Source of the DNA: a virus
IMG/VR virus record: IMGVR_UViG_3300034158_000041
Location: 1 to 59,999 of that record
Direction: 5' to 3' (one strand)
Length of the DNA stretch: 59,999 bases
The notes under the pieces are model-generated. The model made no database searches, was not told the DNA's origin, and worked only from the letters and a program-made list of their open reading frames with translations. Shown in pieces: positions 1-6,364 of the stretch. A program made the translations under genes and the position numbers. How positions within the stretch are numbered: the stretch's first letter is position 1; each line of letters starts with the position of its first letter.

Positions 1-75
1 TTCCAACCGGGAACTAGATTCTTAATTGCCCTTCCTGGCTGGATAGCACTCTCCGGCCAATATGGATGATGGCAC
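1..75. repeat. terminal direct repeat, left copy
   Basis: These 75 bases are identical to positions 59925-59999. A gene reads in frame from one end to the other when one copy is removed, so this is the overlap expected of a circular or circularly permuted genome. The unique length would be 59,924 bp. A genuine short terminal repeat on a linear genome is possible, but a 75-bp length is also typical of assembler k-mer overlap. Confidence 0.95.
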
Positions 76-521
76 ATCACTTTGCCTTCATCGACGAAGT
101 ACCGTCTCTCCCTTGCGATTGGCAGGCCGTCAAATGCCTTGAATGGAGCGTATAGCGGCAAAAGCTCTCTGAATACAATTGCTTGCGGCCAAAGATCTCT
201 CATGAGGTGCCATTCGAATAGGCAAGCCAAATGGCCTAAAAGTTCTTTCTCGGAGGCCACACGACAAGAGTTCTCATAATCGTGTTTGGCGCTCCCTTGG
301 TCAGTCCTCATGAAAAGAGGGTAGCCGATCTTTGCCGCACTTTCCTTGATCTTATCAAAAAGCGCATCGGGGATCATTGTTTCGTCTAGCAATGCGACGA
401 TCTGCCATGCTTCGTCGGTGGTGATCTCCAATATCATCGTTCTTGGAACGGGCAGAACGTCTTTGATTTTTTGAAACCAGTTAAGCATGCTGGAATCTTG
501 TTGCATGTTGGTGATGGGCAT
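1..521 (-). CDS. phage-type ATP-grasp protein, N-terminal part (gene crosses the junction)
   Basis: Starting at the ATG at 521, which overlaps the stop of the upstream gene (ATGA), the frame stays open to base 1 and continues at 59924 down to a TGA at 59732. Joined, it encodes 237 residues. The middle and end carry the signature of viral ATP-grasp enzymes: a segment reading PIARERRYFVDEGKVMCHHPYWPE, with SVDFAQTEIGKWYMIDA and a Glu/His-rich tail in the C-terminal part. ATP-grasp enzymes join a carboxylate to an amine or thiol via an acyl-phosphate. The substrate here is unknown; protein or peptide modification is a guess. It is near the end of a long chain of coupled minus-strand genes. Confidence 0.8.
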   Translation of the reverse strand, partial: MPITNMQQDSSMLNWFQKIKDVLPVPRTMILEITTDEAWQIVALLDETMIPDALFDKIKESAAKIGYPLFMRTDQGSAKHDYENSCRVASEKELLGHLACLFEWHLMRDLWPQAIVFRELLPLYAPFKAFDGLPIARERRYFVDEGKVMCHHPYWPESAIQPGRAIKNLVPGW

Positions 522-853
522 CATTGGCATCCCTCCAGAACCACCACATCCGCCTCAAGCAGCTCCTTTCGATGCAAAGTCTCCTTAATGATCTCATCAC
601 AGGCCTTGATGCCTTCGGTGGCGCTGTCTAGTGCATCCTGGACAGATATCAGAGATTGCGGCTTCTCCTTGACAGGGCAGGCCAGGGCTCGGTTCCGCCT
701 GATGAATACCCGCCTGCCATATACCGGGATATTCTCAGCATGACCGGGAACCTGGTTGCATGTGCCTGGGCAGAGAGCCGGGATGGCATCGAGACCAATG
801 GCTAGGATCTCGGCTGCGATCTCTTCCTTTCCATAATGCTCTTTGGATTTCAT
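521..853 (-). CDS. hypothetical protein, 110 aa
   Basis: Not recognised. The start at 853 is chosen because its ATG overlaps the stop of the upstream gene (ATGA); an upstream in-frame start would lie inside that gene. The protein has two cysteines in an ALCPGTCNQ segment and a helical C-terminus rich in Glu and Leu. It precedes the ATP-grasp gene, which it overlaps by one base. Confidence 0.65.
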   Translation of the reverse strand: MKSKEHYGKEEIAAEILAIGLDAIPALCPGTCNQVPGHAENIPVYGRRVFIRRNRALACPVKEKPQSLISVQDALDSATEGIKACDEIIKETLHRKELLEADVVVLEGCQ

Positions 854-1191
854 TTGGTCAACTCCTTGAGGGCAGCCACATAGGCGGCGGTAATTGCTTC
901 TGCCTCGCTTTCCCCTGACCACGCCTGGTCTATTTCCTCATTATCCCAAATCGACGCGCCCGGTAAGAGGTCGCCGGTCTCGATGATAGAATCGTTGCCG
1001 TCTACCCCGACAGAATAGTACCACCCGCGTTCCTTAGTGGCCCGGCCAACCGCGCCTACAATGTGGTCTTGCACTTCAGGATCGCATAACCCCCTATCCG
1101 GCCCATCTCTTCTCATCATAAAGCCCATAATATCCCTCCAGAGAGGCCCGTCGAGGGGCTCCAGGAGAGCCAAATCCGATTTCAGACTCAT
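850..1191 (-). CDS. hypothetical protein, 113 aa
   Basis: Not recognised. Acidic soluble protein whose C-terminal half (about 70-113) is alanine- and glutamate-rich and probably helical. Both ends overlap the neighbouring genes by 4 bases (ATGA), consistent with translational coupling in the left minus-strand operon. Confidence 0.65.
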   Translation of the reverse strand: MSLKSDLALLEPLDGPLWRDIMGFMMRRDGPDRGLCDPEVQDHIVGAVGRATKERGWYYSVGVDGNDSIIETGDLLPGASIWDNEEIDQAWSGESEAEAITAAYVAALKELTK

Positions 1192-1502
1192 GCAACCTCA
1201 CATTCGAATATTTGCCCGATCTGATCACGGTAATATTGCAGCTTGTTGGCCGGCCATTGGCTCCGGATGGTGGTCCATAGTTGCCCCTTTCCTGACCCCG
1301 CTTGGAGCAAAAGTATCATGTATGCTCCGTGTGCGGGTAGGGCATAATGCTTGATTTCTCCGCCCTCTTCGTATGCAGTATCATATTCTAGGAAGAAGCC
1401 GCTTAACGTCAACAAATCAACTGGTATGACATCCAAGAGCATGGATAGCTCCGACCCTCGTGGCATCTTGAGATATCGATGGCTGAATTTAATCTTTCTC
1501 AT
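1188..1502 (-). CDS. hypothetical protein, 104 aa
   Basis: Not recognised. The start at 1502 (residues MRKIKFSHRY) overlaps the stop of the tiny membrane-protein gene upstream; a longer form from 1538 would extend through that gene and is less likely. Mixed alpha/beta composition with a hydrophobic stretch near residues 65-75. Confidence 0.65.
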   Translation of the reverse strand: MRKIKFSHRYLKMPRGSELSMLLDVIPVDLLTLSGFFLEYDTAYEEGGEIKHYALPAHGAYMILLLQAGSGKGQLWTTIRSQWPANKLQYYRDQIGQIFECEVA

Positions 1503-1588
1503 GTTTCTCTCCAGGCACAGAGCACCGGGTATCCCCACCGGGCGATCAGAAATAGCAGCAGTCCTATGCAGAAATAAATATAATTCAT
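1499..1588 (-). CDS. tiny predicted membrane protein, 29 aa
   Basis: The ATG at 1588 overlaps the stop of the upstream gene (ATGA) and its own stop overlaps the next start, so it fills exactly the space between two coupled genes. Residues 4-16 (IYFCIGLLLFLIA) form one hydrophobic segment followed by an Arg, consistent with a single membrane span. Function unknown. Confidence 0.55.
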   Translation of the reverse strand: MNYIYFCIGLLLFLIARWGYPVLCAWRET

Positions 1589-1851
1589 GCTATTACCTCC
1601 AACTGCCGAATATCTGTCAACCGGGCCCCGCCCTCTCTAGGAAACAGGCAAGCATAGAACCTGATCCTGCTGCCTTCTGGTATCCCTTCGGGATACTCCG
1701 GGCCCGGGAAGTTCGCCCTCTCTCCATGAAGATAGGCATGGTCTCGTTTCATATCTCCGGTCAGGTCATGCAGCAGATAACAGCCGTGTTTGTCTTGCCC
1801 GGCATATGTGGCTGTGATGTGGAGGCCATCATTGATTTTTGGTTTCCTCAT
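1585..1851 (-). CDS. hypothetical protein, 88 aa
   Basis: Not recognised. Composition and glycine/proline spacing (residues 45-75) suggest a small beta-rich, OB-like or SH3-like domain, but no motif proves it. Overlaps both neighbours by 4 bases. Confidence 0.65.
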   Translation of the reverse strand: MRKPKINDGLHITATYAGQDKHGCYLLHDLTGDMKRDHAYLHGERANFPGPEYPEGIPEGSRIRFYACLFPREGGARLTDIRQLEVIA

Positions 1852-2153
1852 AGCAATCCCTCTTTCACAAGTTGCCCGCGCGCGCCCTTCCGGAATTCGT
1901 CTTTAAGTTTTTCCGCTCCGGTCACTTTCCATTGGGGGCCATAATTTCTTTCTGCTCGCTCTTCTATCAGGGCTTTCTCCAGATCTTCGATCCTGTCAAG
2001 GGCAGCATGCATGTGAGTCTTGCAAACTCTCTGCATTGCCGTAAAATCCGGCCACTTATTGGCGAAGGTTTGTGTTTGGCCTGGAACCGAAAAGAACCGC
2101 ATCGGATTTGCAAGACTTAAATCTTCTTTGGCTTTTTGCATATCGAATGTCAT
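1848..2153 (-). CDS. hypothetical protein, 101 aa, helical C-terminus
   Basis: Not recognised. Residues 48-75 form an amphipathic helix (AALDRIEDLEKALIEERAER), and the C-terminus is basic and probably helical. Coupled by overlap to the downstream gene; one base separates it from the gene upstream. Confidence 0.65.
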   Translation of the reverse strand: MTFDMQKAKEDLSLANPMRFFSVPGQTQTFANKWPDFTAMQRVCKTHMHAALDRIEDLEKALIEERAERNYGPQWKVTGAEKLKDEFRKGARGQLVKEGLL

Positions 2154-2342
2154 TCAGATCAGTCTCTCCAATAGAATTCTTTGCTCGTAAAGAGCGGTTT
2201 CATTTCTAAACTCGTATTCCCGATATCGGTTGTATTCATGTTCAGAAATTCTGCGTGTTGTGACCATGTTCTCAAAGAACATCGCGCCACATCGTTTGCA
2301 TTTCGCGGTGAGTAAGTTATGCACCAAGTCGTGCCCAAACAA
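2154..2342 (-). CDS. small zinc-binding-like protein, start disrupted or frameshifted
   Basis: This frame encodes a short protein containing FGHDLVHN followed by CKRCG, a pattern seen in small phage zinc proteins. It can only start here at a TTG (2342). Upstream sits a strong AGGAGG sequence and an ATG (2353 region) in a different frame, encoding MLG. Inserting one base after the GGG would give MLGCLFGHDLVHN, the form expected for this family. A single-base deletion (biological or sequencing) or an unusual start is therefore likely. The alternative frame, 2159-2383, gives a low-complexity product and is less convincing. Confidence 0.55.
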   Translation of the reverse strand: MFGHDLVHNLLTAKCKRCGAMFFENMVTTRRISEHEYNRYREYEFRNETALYEQRILLERLI

Positions 2343-2354
2343 ACACCCAACATT

Positions 2355-2579
2355 CTAAATCCTCCTTTCAAATTCCGTCTCATTCGCCCGAAATTCCAGG
2401 CTCACATTCTGCTCTCCTGTCCCCTGCATGCTGACATTACCCGGGCCCTCCAGAACCATGGACCCATTGCCAGAGACATTGGTGCTGATATCAAGCCGGG
2501 CTTCTGTCAGGATGGTGAGCATTCCCACCAGCATGCAAAGCATGGCCAGGCAGACCAGGGCGAAGACTGCTCTCATCAT
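2355..2579 (-). CDS. small secreted protein, 74 aa
   Basis: Residues 1-28 form a signal peptide: a short basic start (MMRAV), a long hydrophobic core (FALVCLAMLCMLVGMLTIL) and then a polar region. The mature part is rich in Asn-X-Ser/Thr sequons (NVS, NGS, NVS, NET), compatible with N-glycosylation of an archaeal surface protein. No catalytic motif. Start overlaps the upstream stop. Confidence 0.65.
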   Translation of the reverse strand: MMRAVFALVCLAMLCMLVGMLTILTEARLDISTNVSGNGSMVLEGPGNVSMQGTGEQNVSLEFRANETEFERRI

Positions 2580-2875
2580 CGGTTCTCCAGTATATAGATC
2601 ATAAGATCCATGAATGCTTTCTCCGGCGATGGCTTTGCGCGAATGGTGGGATCTGGATCCGGTTGGCTGAAATCTATGTCGGGCTGGATGAATACCTCAC
2701 CGAGATCCTGAACTCCAATTACCGTTCTCATCTTTTCTATCAGAGCCCGGGCGCGATCGTATTGCATTCCGGTTTGATAGATAATGAATTCTTCAATATC
2801 GCGCTCCAGTTCGGGTGTCATGATGAGCGGATATCTCCCTAGATTTCTAATTGGTGGTGTTTCAAGTTTCCTCAT
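2576..2875 (-). CDS. hypothetical protein, 99 aa
   Basis: Not recognised. Helical N-terminal half (about 20-55, ELERDIEEFIIYQTGMQYDR) and an acidic, proline-containing middle (DFSQPDPDPT). Start and stop each overlap a neighbour by 4 bases. Confidence 0.65.
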   Translation of the reverse strand: MRKLETPPIRNLGRYPLIMTPELERDIEEFIIYQTGMQYDRARALIEKMRTVIGVQDLGEVFIQPDIDFSQPDPDPTIRAKPSPEKAFMDLMIYILENR

Positions 2876-3069
2876 GCTCTTATCCTCATGGTGTGGATAG
2901 TGTCCTTGCCCCGGTATATGATCTCACATCCTTTCAACTCTGGAAAGGACACCTGCAGCTTCTGTATGGCCTCTTCGGGGTCTTTGCCGCATTCCCAGGA
3001 AGCCCGATCATTGGCAATGGTTGCCATCCAGTCGTTGGCCCGGTGGTATAGATCGATTTCTTTCCTCAT
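2872..3069 (-). CDS. hypothetical protein, 65 aa
   Basis: Not recognised. Small soluble protein with charged termini. ATGA overlaps on both sides place it in the coupled chain. Confidence 0.6.
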   Translation of the reverse strand: MRKEIDLYHRANDWMATIANDRASWECGKDPEEAIQKLQVSFPELKGCEIIYRGKDTIHTMRIRA

Positions 3070-3221
3070 GACATCCTCTCCTTAATGCTGATCCTTTCCA
3101 CTCTTAGCTTCTCGTGAATCTTGCCCTGCAGTTTCCCCGCCCAAATAAGCTGTCCTCCGCCCATGGTATCGGACCATTCTGCCAGGTCGTGTGCGAGTGC
3201 TCGCAGGTGGGCGGGATTCAT
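3066..3221 (-). CDS. hypothetical protein, 51 aa
   Basis: A 51-codon frame starting MNPAHLRALAHDLAEW. Its ATG overlaps the upstream stop and its TGA overlaps the downstream ATG, so it occupies the whole interval between two coupled genes. Predicted helical N-terminus and a strongly basic C-terminus (KIHEKLRVERISIKER). Function unknown. Confidence 0.6.
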   Translation of the reverse strand: MNPAHLRALAHDLAEWSDTMGGGQLIWAGKLQGKIHEKLRVERISIKERMS

Positions 3222-3364
3222 GCAATCTGCTCCTTTAGATCGCATTTCTTTTCAGTATCTATCGAACAAATGCAGTATCCCTTTGTTACTTTCGGATTGC
3301 TGCAATAGTTGTGTGGACGGGTTTCATTGCCATCCACATGCCAAACACATGTTTTTATTGCCAT
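3218..3364 (-). CDS. cysteine-rich small protein, 48 aa
   Basis: Contains five cysteines in 40 residues (CVW ... YCSNP ... YCICS ... KKCD), suggesting a metal-binding fold. Two starts are possible: ATG at 3364, which overlaps the upstream TAA by one base, or ATG at 3370. No family recognised. Confidence 0.55.
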   Translation of the reverse strand: MAIKTCVWHVDGNETRPHNYCSNPKVTKGYCICSIDTEKKCDLKEQIA

Positions 3365-3552
3365 TAGCATCCCAACCTCTTGCAAACTTCCAATATCTCC
3401 TTGCCCACATCTGCCCCCCGGCACTCCTGGATGAGCAGGCCTTCCAGGGTTGCGCGCAACGCTTGCGCGCCCGTTGCTGGCAGGCTTCTTTCAGCCTTCA
3501 GAAAGTCTTGTGGCATCATGACATCGTATGGAGATGCGTAAGTGACCTGCAT
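3364..3552 (-). CDS. hypothetical protein, 62 aa
   Basis: Not recognised. Mostly helical composition with a C-terminal cysteine. Start overlaps the stop of the 22-aa gene upstream. Confidence 0.55.
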   Translation of the reverse strand: MQVTYASPYDVMMPQDFLKAERSLPATGAQALRATLEGLLIQECRGADVGKEILEVCKRLGC

Positions 3553-3621
3553 TCAGGCCACCTCTTCGTCTTGATCTTCTTTCTTGAAGTCCTGCCAGAA
3601 TTCGTCGTATTTTCCTATCAT
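3553..3621 (-). CDS. possible micro-protein, 22 aa
   Basis: An ATG at 3621, one base beyond the stop of the upstream zinc protein, opens a 22-codon acidic frame (MIGKYDEFWQDFKKEDQDEE) whose stop abuts the next ATG. It fills exactly the interval between two genes of the chain, the main argument that it is translated. Confidence 0.4.
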   Translation of the reverse strand: MIGKYDEFWQDFKKEDQDEEVA

Positions 3622-3622
3622 C

Positions 3623-3940
3623 TCAGGCCGCCTTCAGCTCTAAGCAATTGAAGCATATTATCTTGGTTCCACAATCCTCGCAGATTATCATATCATATTT
3701 CTCGCGATCTGCCTGATTGTCTGGGTCCAAGAGAGCCTTTCCGCATTCATCGCAGTTGAGGCCAACGATCTCTTTCAGGTCTTCTTCTGTCAAGGATTCC
3801 CTGGCTTCAATATCCTCTTTGGTCTCGCAGAATTGGCAGTCGGTTTTCTGGCGCTCTGGGAACATGCCTATGCAGCTTTCGCAGCTTCCGAGGTCGCAAA
3901 GCGTTGTATTGTTTCCTTCGATTTCATGTATGCATCTCAT
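3623..3940 (-). CDS. double zinc-ribbon protein, 105 aa
   Basis: First gene of the left minus-strand operon. It has three or more cysteine pairs: C-x5-C-x2-C near residues 15-23, CQFC at 36-39, CDEC near 63-66, CEDC near 88-91 and a final CFNC. This pattern predicts at least two zinc-binding knuckles. A purine-rich Shine-Dalgarno-like AGGAGATGA lies about 8 bases before the ATG. It may be a nucleic-acid-binding early protein; the exact role is unknown. Confidence 0.65.
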   Translation of the reverse strand: MRCIHEIEGNNTTLCDLGSCESCIGMFPERQKTDCQFCETKEDIEARESLTEEDLKEIVGLNCDECGKALLDPDNQADREKYDMIICEDCGTKIICFNCLELKAA

Positions 3941-4055
3941 TTTCTGTCATCTCCTTTTCTTGTACTCTCCTATGTGTCACTATGCCTATTTATAAGTTTC
4001 GATACAAAATTTATAACCGAAATCTATTAATACCTATAAAGATAACATAAGGAGC
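3941..4055. promoter_or_regulatory. divergent promoter region between the minus and plus early operons
   Basis: AT-rich 115-bp spacer between divergent genes. On the minus strand a TATAAATAG element at about 3986-3994 lies some 45-50 nt from the ATG at 3940, leaving a short leader with a Shine-Dalgarno sequence. On the plus strand TTATAA (4011-4016) and CTATAAAG (4034-4041) are candidate TATA boxes for the AbrB-like gene, with AAGGAG immediately before its ATG. Element assignment is by eye. Confidence 0.55.
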
Positions 4056-4205
4056 ATGAAGATTAAGAAGACTTCAAAGGGCTATGAACTCGATGCCTTG
4101 ATCACCACCAATGGAACAATCACCATCCCAGTTAATCTTCGGGAATTGGTAGGCAAAGGACTCGGAGACACGATACACGTAATAGTGCCGGAGAAACAAG
4201 CATGA
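4056..4205 (+). CDS. AbrB/SpoVT-type DNA-binding protein, 49 aa
   Basis: A swapped-hairpin AbrB domain: residues 13-45 read LITTNGTITIPVNLRELVGK followed by GLGDTIHVIV, matching the family pattern of a GxITIP core and a GD turn before the last strand. Such proteins are dimeric DNA-binding regulators or antitoxins. As first gene of the plus operon next to a divergent promoter, it is a good candidate for an autoregulator. No toxin partner is visible. The stop overlaps the next ATG. Confidence 0.7.
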   Translation: MKIKKTSKGYELDALITTNGTITIPVNLRELVGKGLGDTIHVIVPEKQA

Positions 4206-4408
4206 ATTCGATTCCAATATTAACCAAGGGCTCAGATGTGATAATTCGTCTGTATTGCGATATGAATATGCCCATAATAGGAAAGGTGTTCTGTCAGTCA
4301 TTGGACGGTGTCATGGTCGAAACCGAGTATTATATGTGGTCGGTATCGATTAACGATATTGCCACAATCGGACAGTCGAAGGCCACGCCTCTGGAGAGCA
4401 AGCAATGA
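4202..4408 (+). CDS. hypothetical protein, 68 aa
   Basis: Not recognised. Small beta-rich protein. Start overlaps the AbrB-like stop (ATGA) and its stop overlaps the next start, so it is co-translated in the plus-strand operon. Confidence 0.6.
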   Translation: MNSIPILTKGSDVIIRLYCDMNMPIIGKVFCQSLDGVMVETEYYMWSVSINDIATIGQSKATPLESKQ

Positions 4409-4761
4409 CCCTGATTGAGCAGGCTTCTGATTTGAAGAAGCTGGAGCAGAAAGCCGCCCCTGGTGAATGCATCGCAATCGAAGATGACGACAGATCCGGC
4501 GATTTCATTTTCATCCAGAACCGGGAACATTGGGCCTGGAACGATGGATCTAATTCACCCGACGCAAAATATCTCGCTGCCTTGCGGAATGCTGCTCCGG
4601 ATCTCCTCAAGGTCGCGGGGATGTTCCAGCCAGAAGATAGCCGCATGATCGGCGAAGTGATCAATGCGATTGATTCCTATTTCGGAGGATACTATAAGCC
4701 GCACAAGGCTGCCTTGCGTCGCCTGCAGGAAGCGGCCCAGACAATGGAGGCAAAGAGATGA
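4405..4761 (+). CDS. hypothetical protein, 118 aa
   Basis: Not recognised. The C-terminal half (residues 55-110) is helical, with AALRNAAPDLLKVAGMFQPE and AALRRLQEAAQTMEAK. Some phage proteins of unknown function have this alanine-rich repeating helix. Coupled to both neighbours. Confidence 0.6.
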   Translation: MTLIEQASDLKKLEQKAAPGECIAIEDDDRSGDFIFIQNREHWAWNDGSNSPDAKYLAALRNAAPDLLKVAGMFQPEDSRMIGEVINAIDSYFGGYYKPHKAALRRLQEAAQTMEAKR

Positions 4762-4889
4762 AGTTATGTAAAAAATGCGACTTACAAAAACCGGAAAGCG
4801 CGTTTTTCAAAAAGAAAACCGGTCTGCGTCCATATTGCAATGAAGAGGCTTGCGAAGCCCTGGATAAAATCAAGGAAGGAAAGGTATAA
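4758..4889 (+). CDS. small zinc-finger protein, 43 aa
   Basis: Short frame starting ATGA-coupled to the upstream stop. Residues 4-32 contain CKKC, a spacer with PESAFF, then YC and C, a pattern common in phage HNH-like or zinc-knuckle mini-proteins that lack the catalytic part. Basic overall, so nucleic-acid contact is plausible. Confidence 0.55.
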   Translation: MKLCKKCDLQKPESAFFKKKTGLRPYCNEEACEALDKIKEGKV

Positions 4890-4915
4890 ATAGTAATAAA
4901 GCTACTATCTTTATT

Positions 4916-5062
4916 ATGGGAAAGTATTTCCAGTATAACAGATCAGCCAGCATTGGAAAAGAGCTGGATGAATGGCTGGATGCGAATCCAGATGAGAGCT
5001 TTTCGGAGATTGCCCGGGAAGCGCTGACCAGAAGAAAGGAAGAGAAGGAAAGGAAGGGATAG
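4916..5062 (+). CDS. ribbon-helix-helix-like regulator, 48 aa
   Basis: The sequence YFQYNRSASIGKELDEWLDA followed by ESFSEIAREALTRR fits a short N-terminal strand and two helices, as in ribbon-helix-helix DNA-binding proteins. A TATAAATAG element (4885-4893) lies about 25 nt upstream of the ATG, overlapping the end of the previous gene, so it may have its own leaderless transcript. Confidence 0.5.
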   Translation: MGKYFQYNRSASIGKELDEWLDANPDESFSEIAREALTRRKEEKERKG

Positions 5063-5066
5063 AAAG

Positions 5067-5480
5067 ATGGATCTTGAAATGCAAATCAACGCCGTCCGAG
5101 ATCGACGCCTAATCGTGGCCGATCAGAAGGCAGCAATAGACGCCCGGCAAGCCGTGTTTGATAAGGAAAATGAATTGCTTCTTTCGTGTTATCAACAAGA
5201 AAAGGTAGATCTTGCCACGGATGAGAACAAACTACGGGAACTGACATTGGCAGCCTACGCCCTAACAGGCAATAAGAAGCCTGCGCCAGGCATCGGAATC
5301 CGTATCATGAAAGAACTTGATTATGAAGAGGATCAAGCTATCGAGTGGGCGGTGGAATCCGGTGCTGGCAATTGCTTGAAGCTTGATAAGAAGAACTTCG
5401 AGAAGGCAGCCGAGGCACTGGCATTGGATTTTGTGACTATCAATAATGTCGCCCAGGCGACTATTGCAAAGGAGTTATAA
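5067..5480 (+). CDS. phage coiled-coil protein, 137 aa
   Basis: The N-terminal 60 residues are a coiled coil (heptads of Leu/Ile/Val with charged residues). The second half contains TGNKKPAPGIGIRIMKELDY and LKLDKKNFEKAAEALALDFV, a pattern I recognise from uncharacterised phage proteins commonly found in replication/recombination neighbourhoods. The biochemical role is unknown. Confidence 0.6.
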   Translation: MDLEMQINAVRDRRLIVADQKAAIDARQAVFDKENELLLSCYQQEKVDLATDENKLRELTLAAYALTGNKKPAPGIGIRIMKELDYEEDQAIEWAVESGAGNCLKLDKKNFEKAAEALALDFVTINNVAQATIAKEL

Positions 5481-5482
5481 AA

Positions 5483-6334
5483 ATGTCTGGAAAAGAAATC
5501 ACCAAAGACGACCTCAAGCAGGCCGTCACCAAATACGCATCACAGAACGATTTGACCGTATCAGAGTCCGAGAATGGCTTCTGCCTCATGCCTGGAGATG
5601 TCATGGTGAGCTTGGAGAAGGGCAAGCCGAAATGTGCCAGCCAGAGCATCAAAGAGGGCATCTATGAAATCATCCTGGATATGATCGAGGAGGCTCCCAA
5701 GGGATCAAATTTGGCCGTTAGATCATCTGGCCGCATAACTAGCCGATCGCAGGCCGGAAGTGTGCCAGGAAGCGCCCTAAGCGAGGTCAGAGCCTGCCAG
5801 GCAACGGAGAAACCATCATATTCGACTGGCGGAGGCAAGAGAGCCGCAAGCGCCAAGACCAATATAGCCGCACTTATCCAGGCAGGCGGATCCCTGGAGA
5901 TCCTCGCAATGACCCACAACAAGGACTATATTGAATACCATGTCCGGGCCGTTATGGGCAGCCAGCACGTGGATAGCTCAATGGCCGTCGATAGGATGCA
6001 GTACCTTGCAAAGAAAGCATGGGATTGGATACCTAAATATGCCATTGAGGATCCCACTCTGGTAATTGGCACAGATGAAAACCTTCTTCCTACATTCCGC
6101 GAGGGCGCGGTCATTAAGACCAGAGTCCGAGACGGTGAAAATAGCCTTGTGGTCCCTCTTCCGGCGCCTATAGCAATGTTCAAGGAACTTGCCAGGGAAT
6201 GGCAGAGTGCTGGCAGGGTCTGCGAGACGAAAGCATACAACAGGGCGGCTGATATGATTCTAAGGCAGGACTTCCAGAGTCGGGAAGAGTTGGCAGAAGA
6301 GCAGAGCGAGGTCGATGCAATCAGAGGGGCTTAG
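5483..6334 (+). CDS. hypothetical early protein, 283 aa
   Basis: Not recognised. Residues 1-75 form a small domain with a helical N-terminus. A low-complexity Ser/Gly/Ala/Arg linker follows (about 80-128), then a C-terminal alpha/beta domain (about 130-283) containing EYHVRAVMGSQHVDSSMAVD. It starts two bases after the coiled-coil gene. The position next to a coiled-coil phage protein and upstream of a nuclease suggests DNA metabolism, but no recombinase motif is visible. Confidence 0.6.
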   Translation: MSGKEITKDDLKQAVTKYASQNDLTVSESENGFCLMPGDVMVSLEKGKPKCASQSIKEGIYEIILDMIEEAPKGSNLAVRSSGRITSRSQAGSVPGSALSEVRACQATEKPSYSTGGGKRAASAKTNIAALIQAGGSLEILAMTHNKDYIEYHVRAVMGSQHVDSSMAVDRMQYLAKKAWDWIPKYAIEDPTLVIGTDENLLPTFREGAVIKTRVRDGENSLVVPLPAPIAMFKELAREWQSAGRVCETKAYNRAADMILRQDFQSREELAEEQSEVDAIRGA

Positions 6335-6364
6335 TTATCGCCCCCTTTTAGGAGAGAAGAAGAC

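Noticed and set aside
2159-2383. Alternative frame for the small zinc-protein region
   Set aside because: Its product is low-complexity without a motif, whereas the other frame has a C-x2-C motif and a plausible phage-type beginning.
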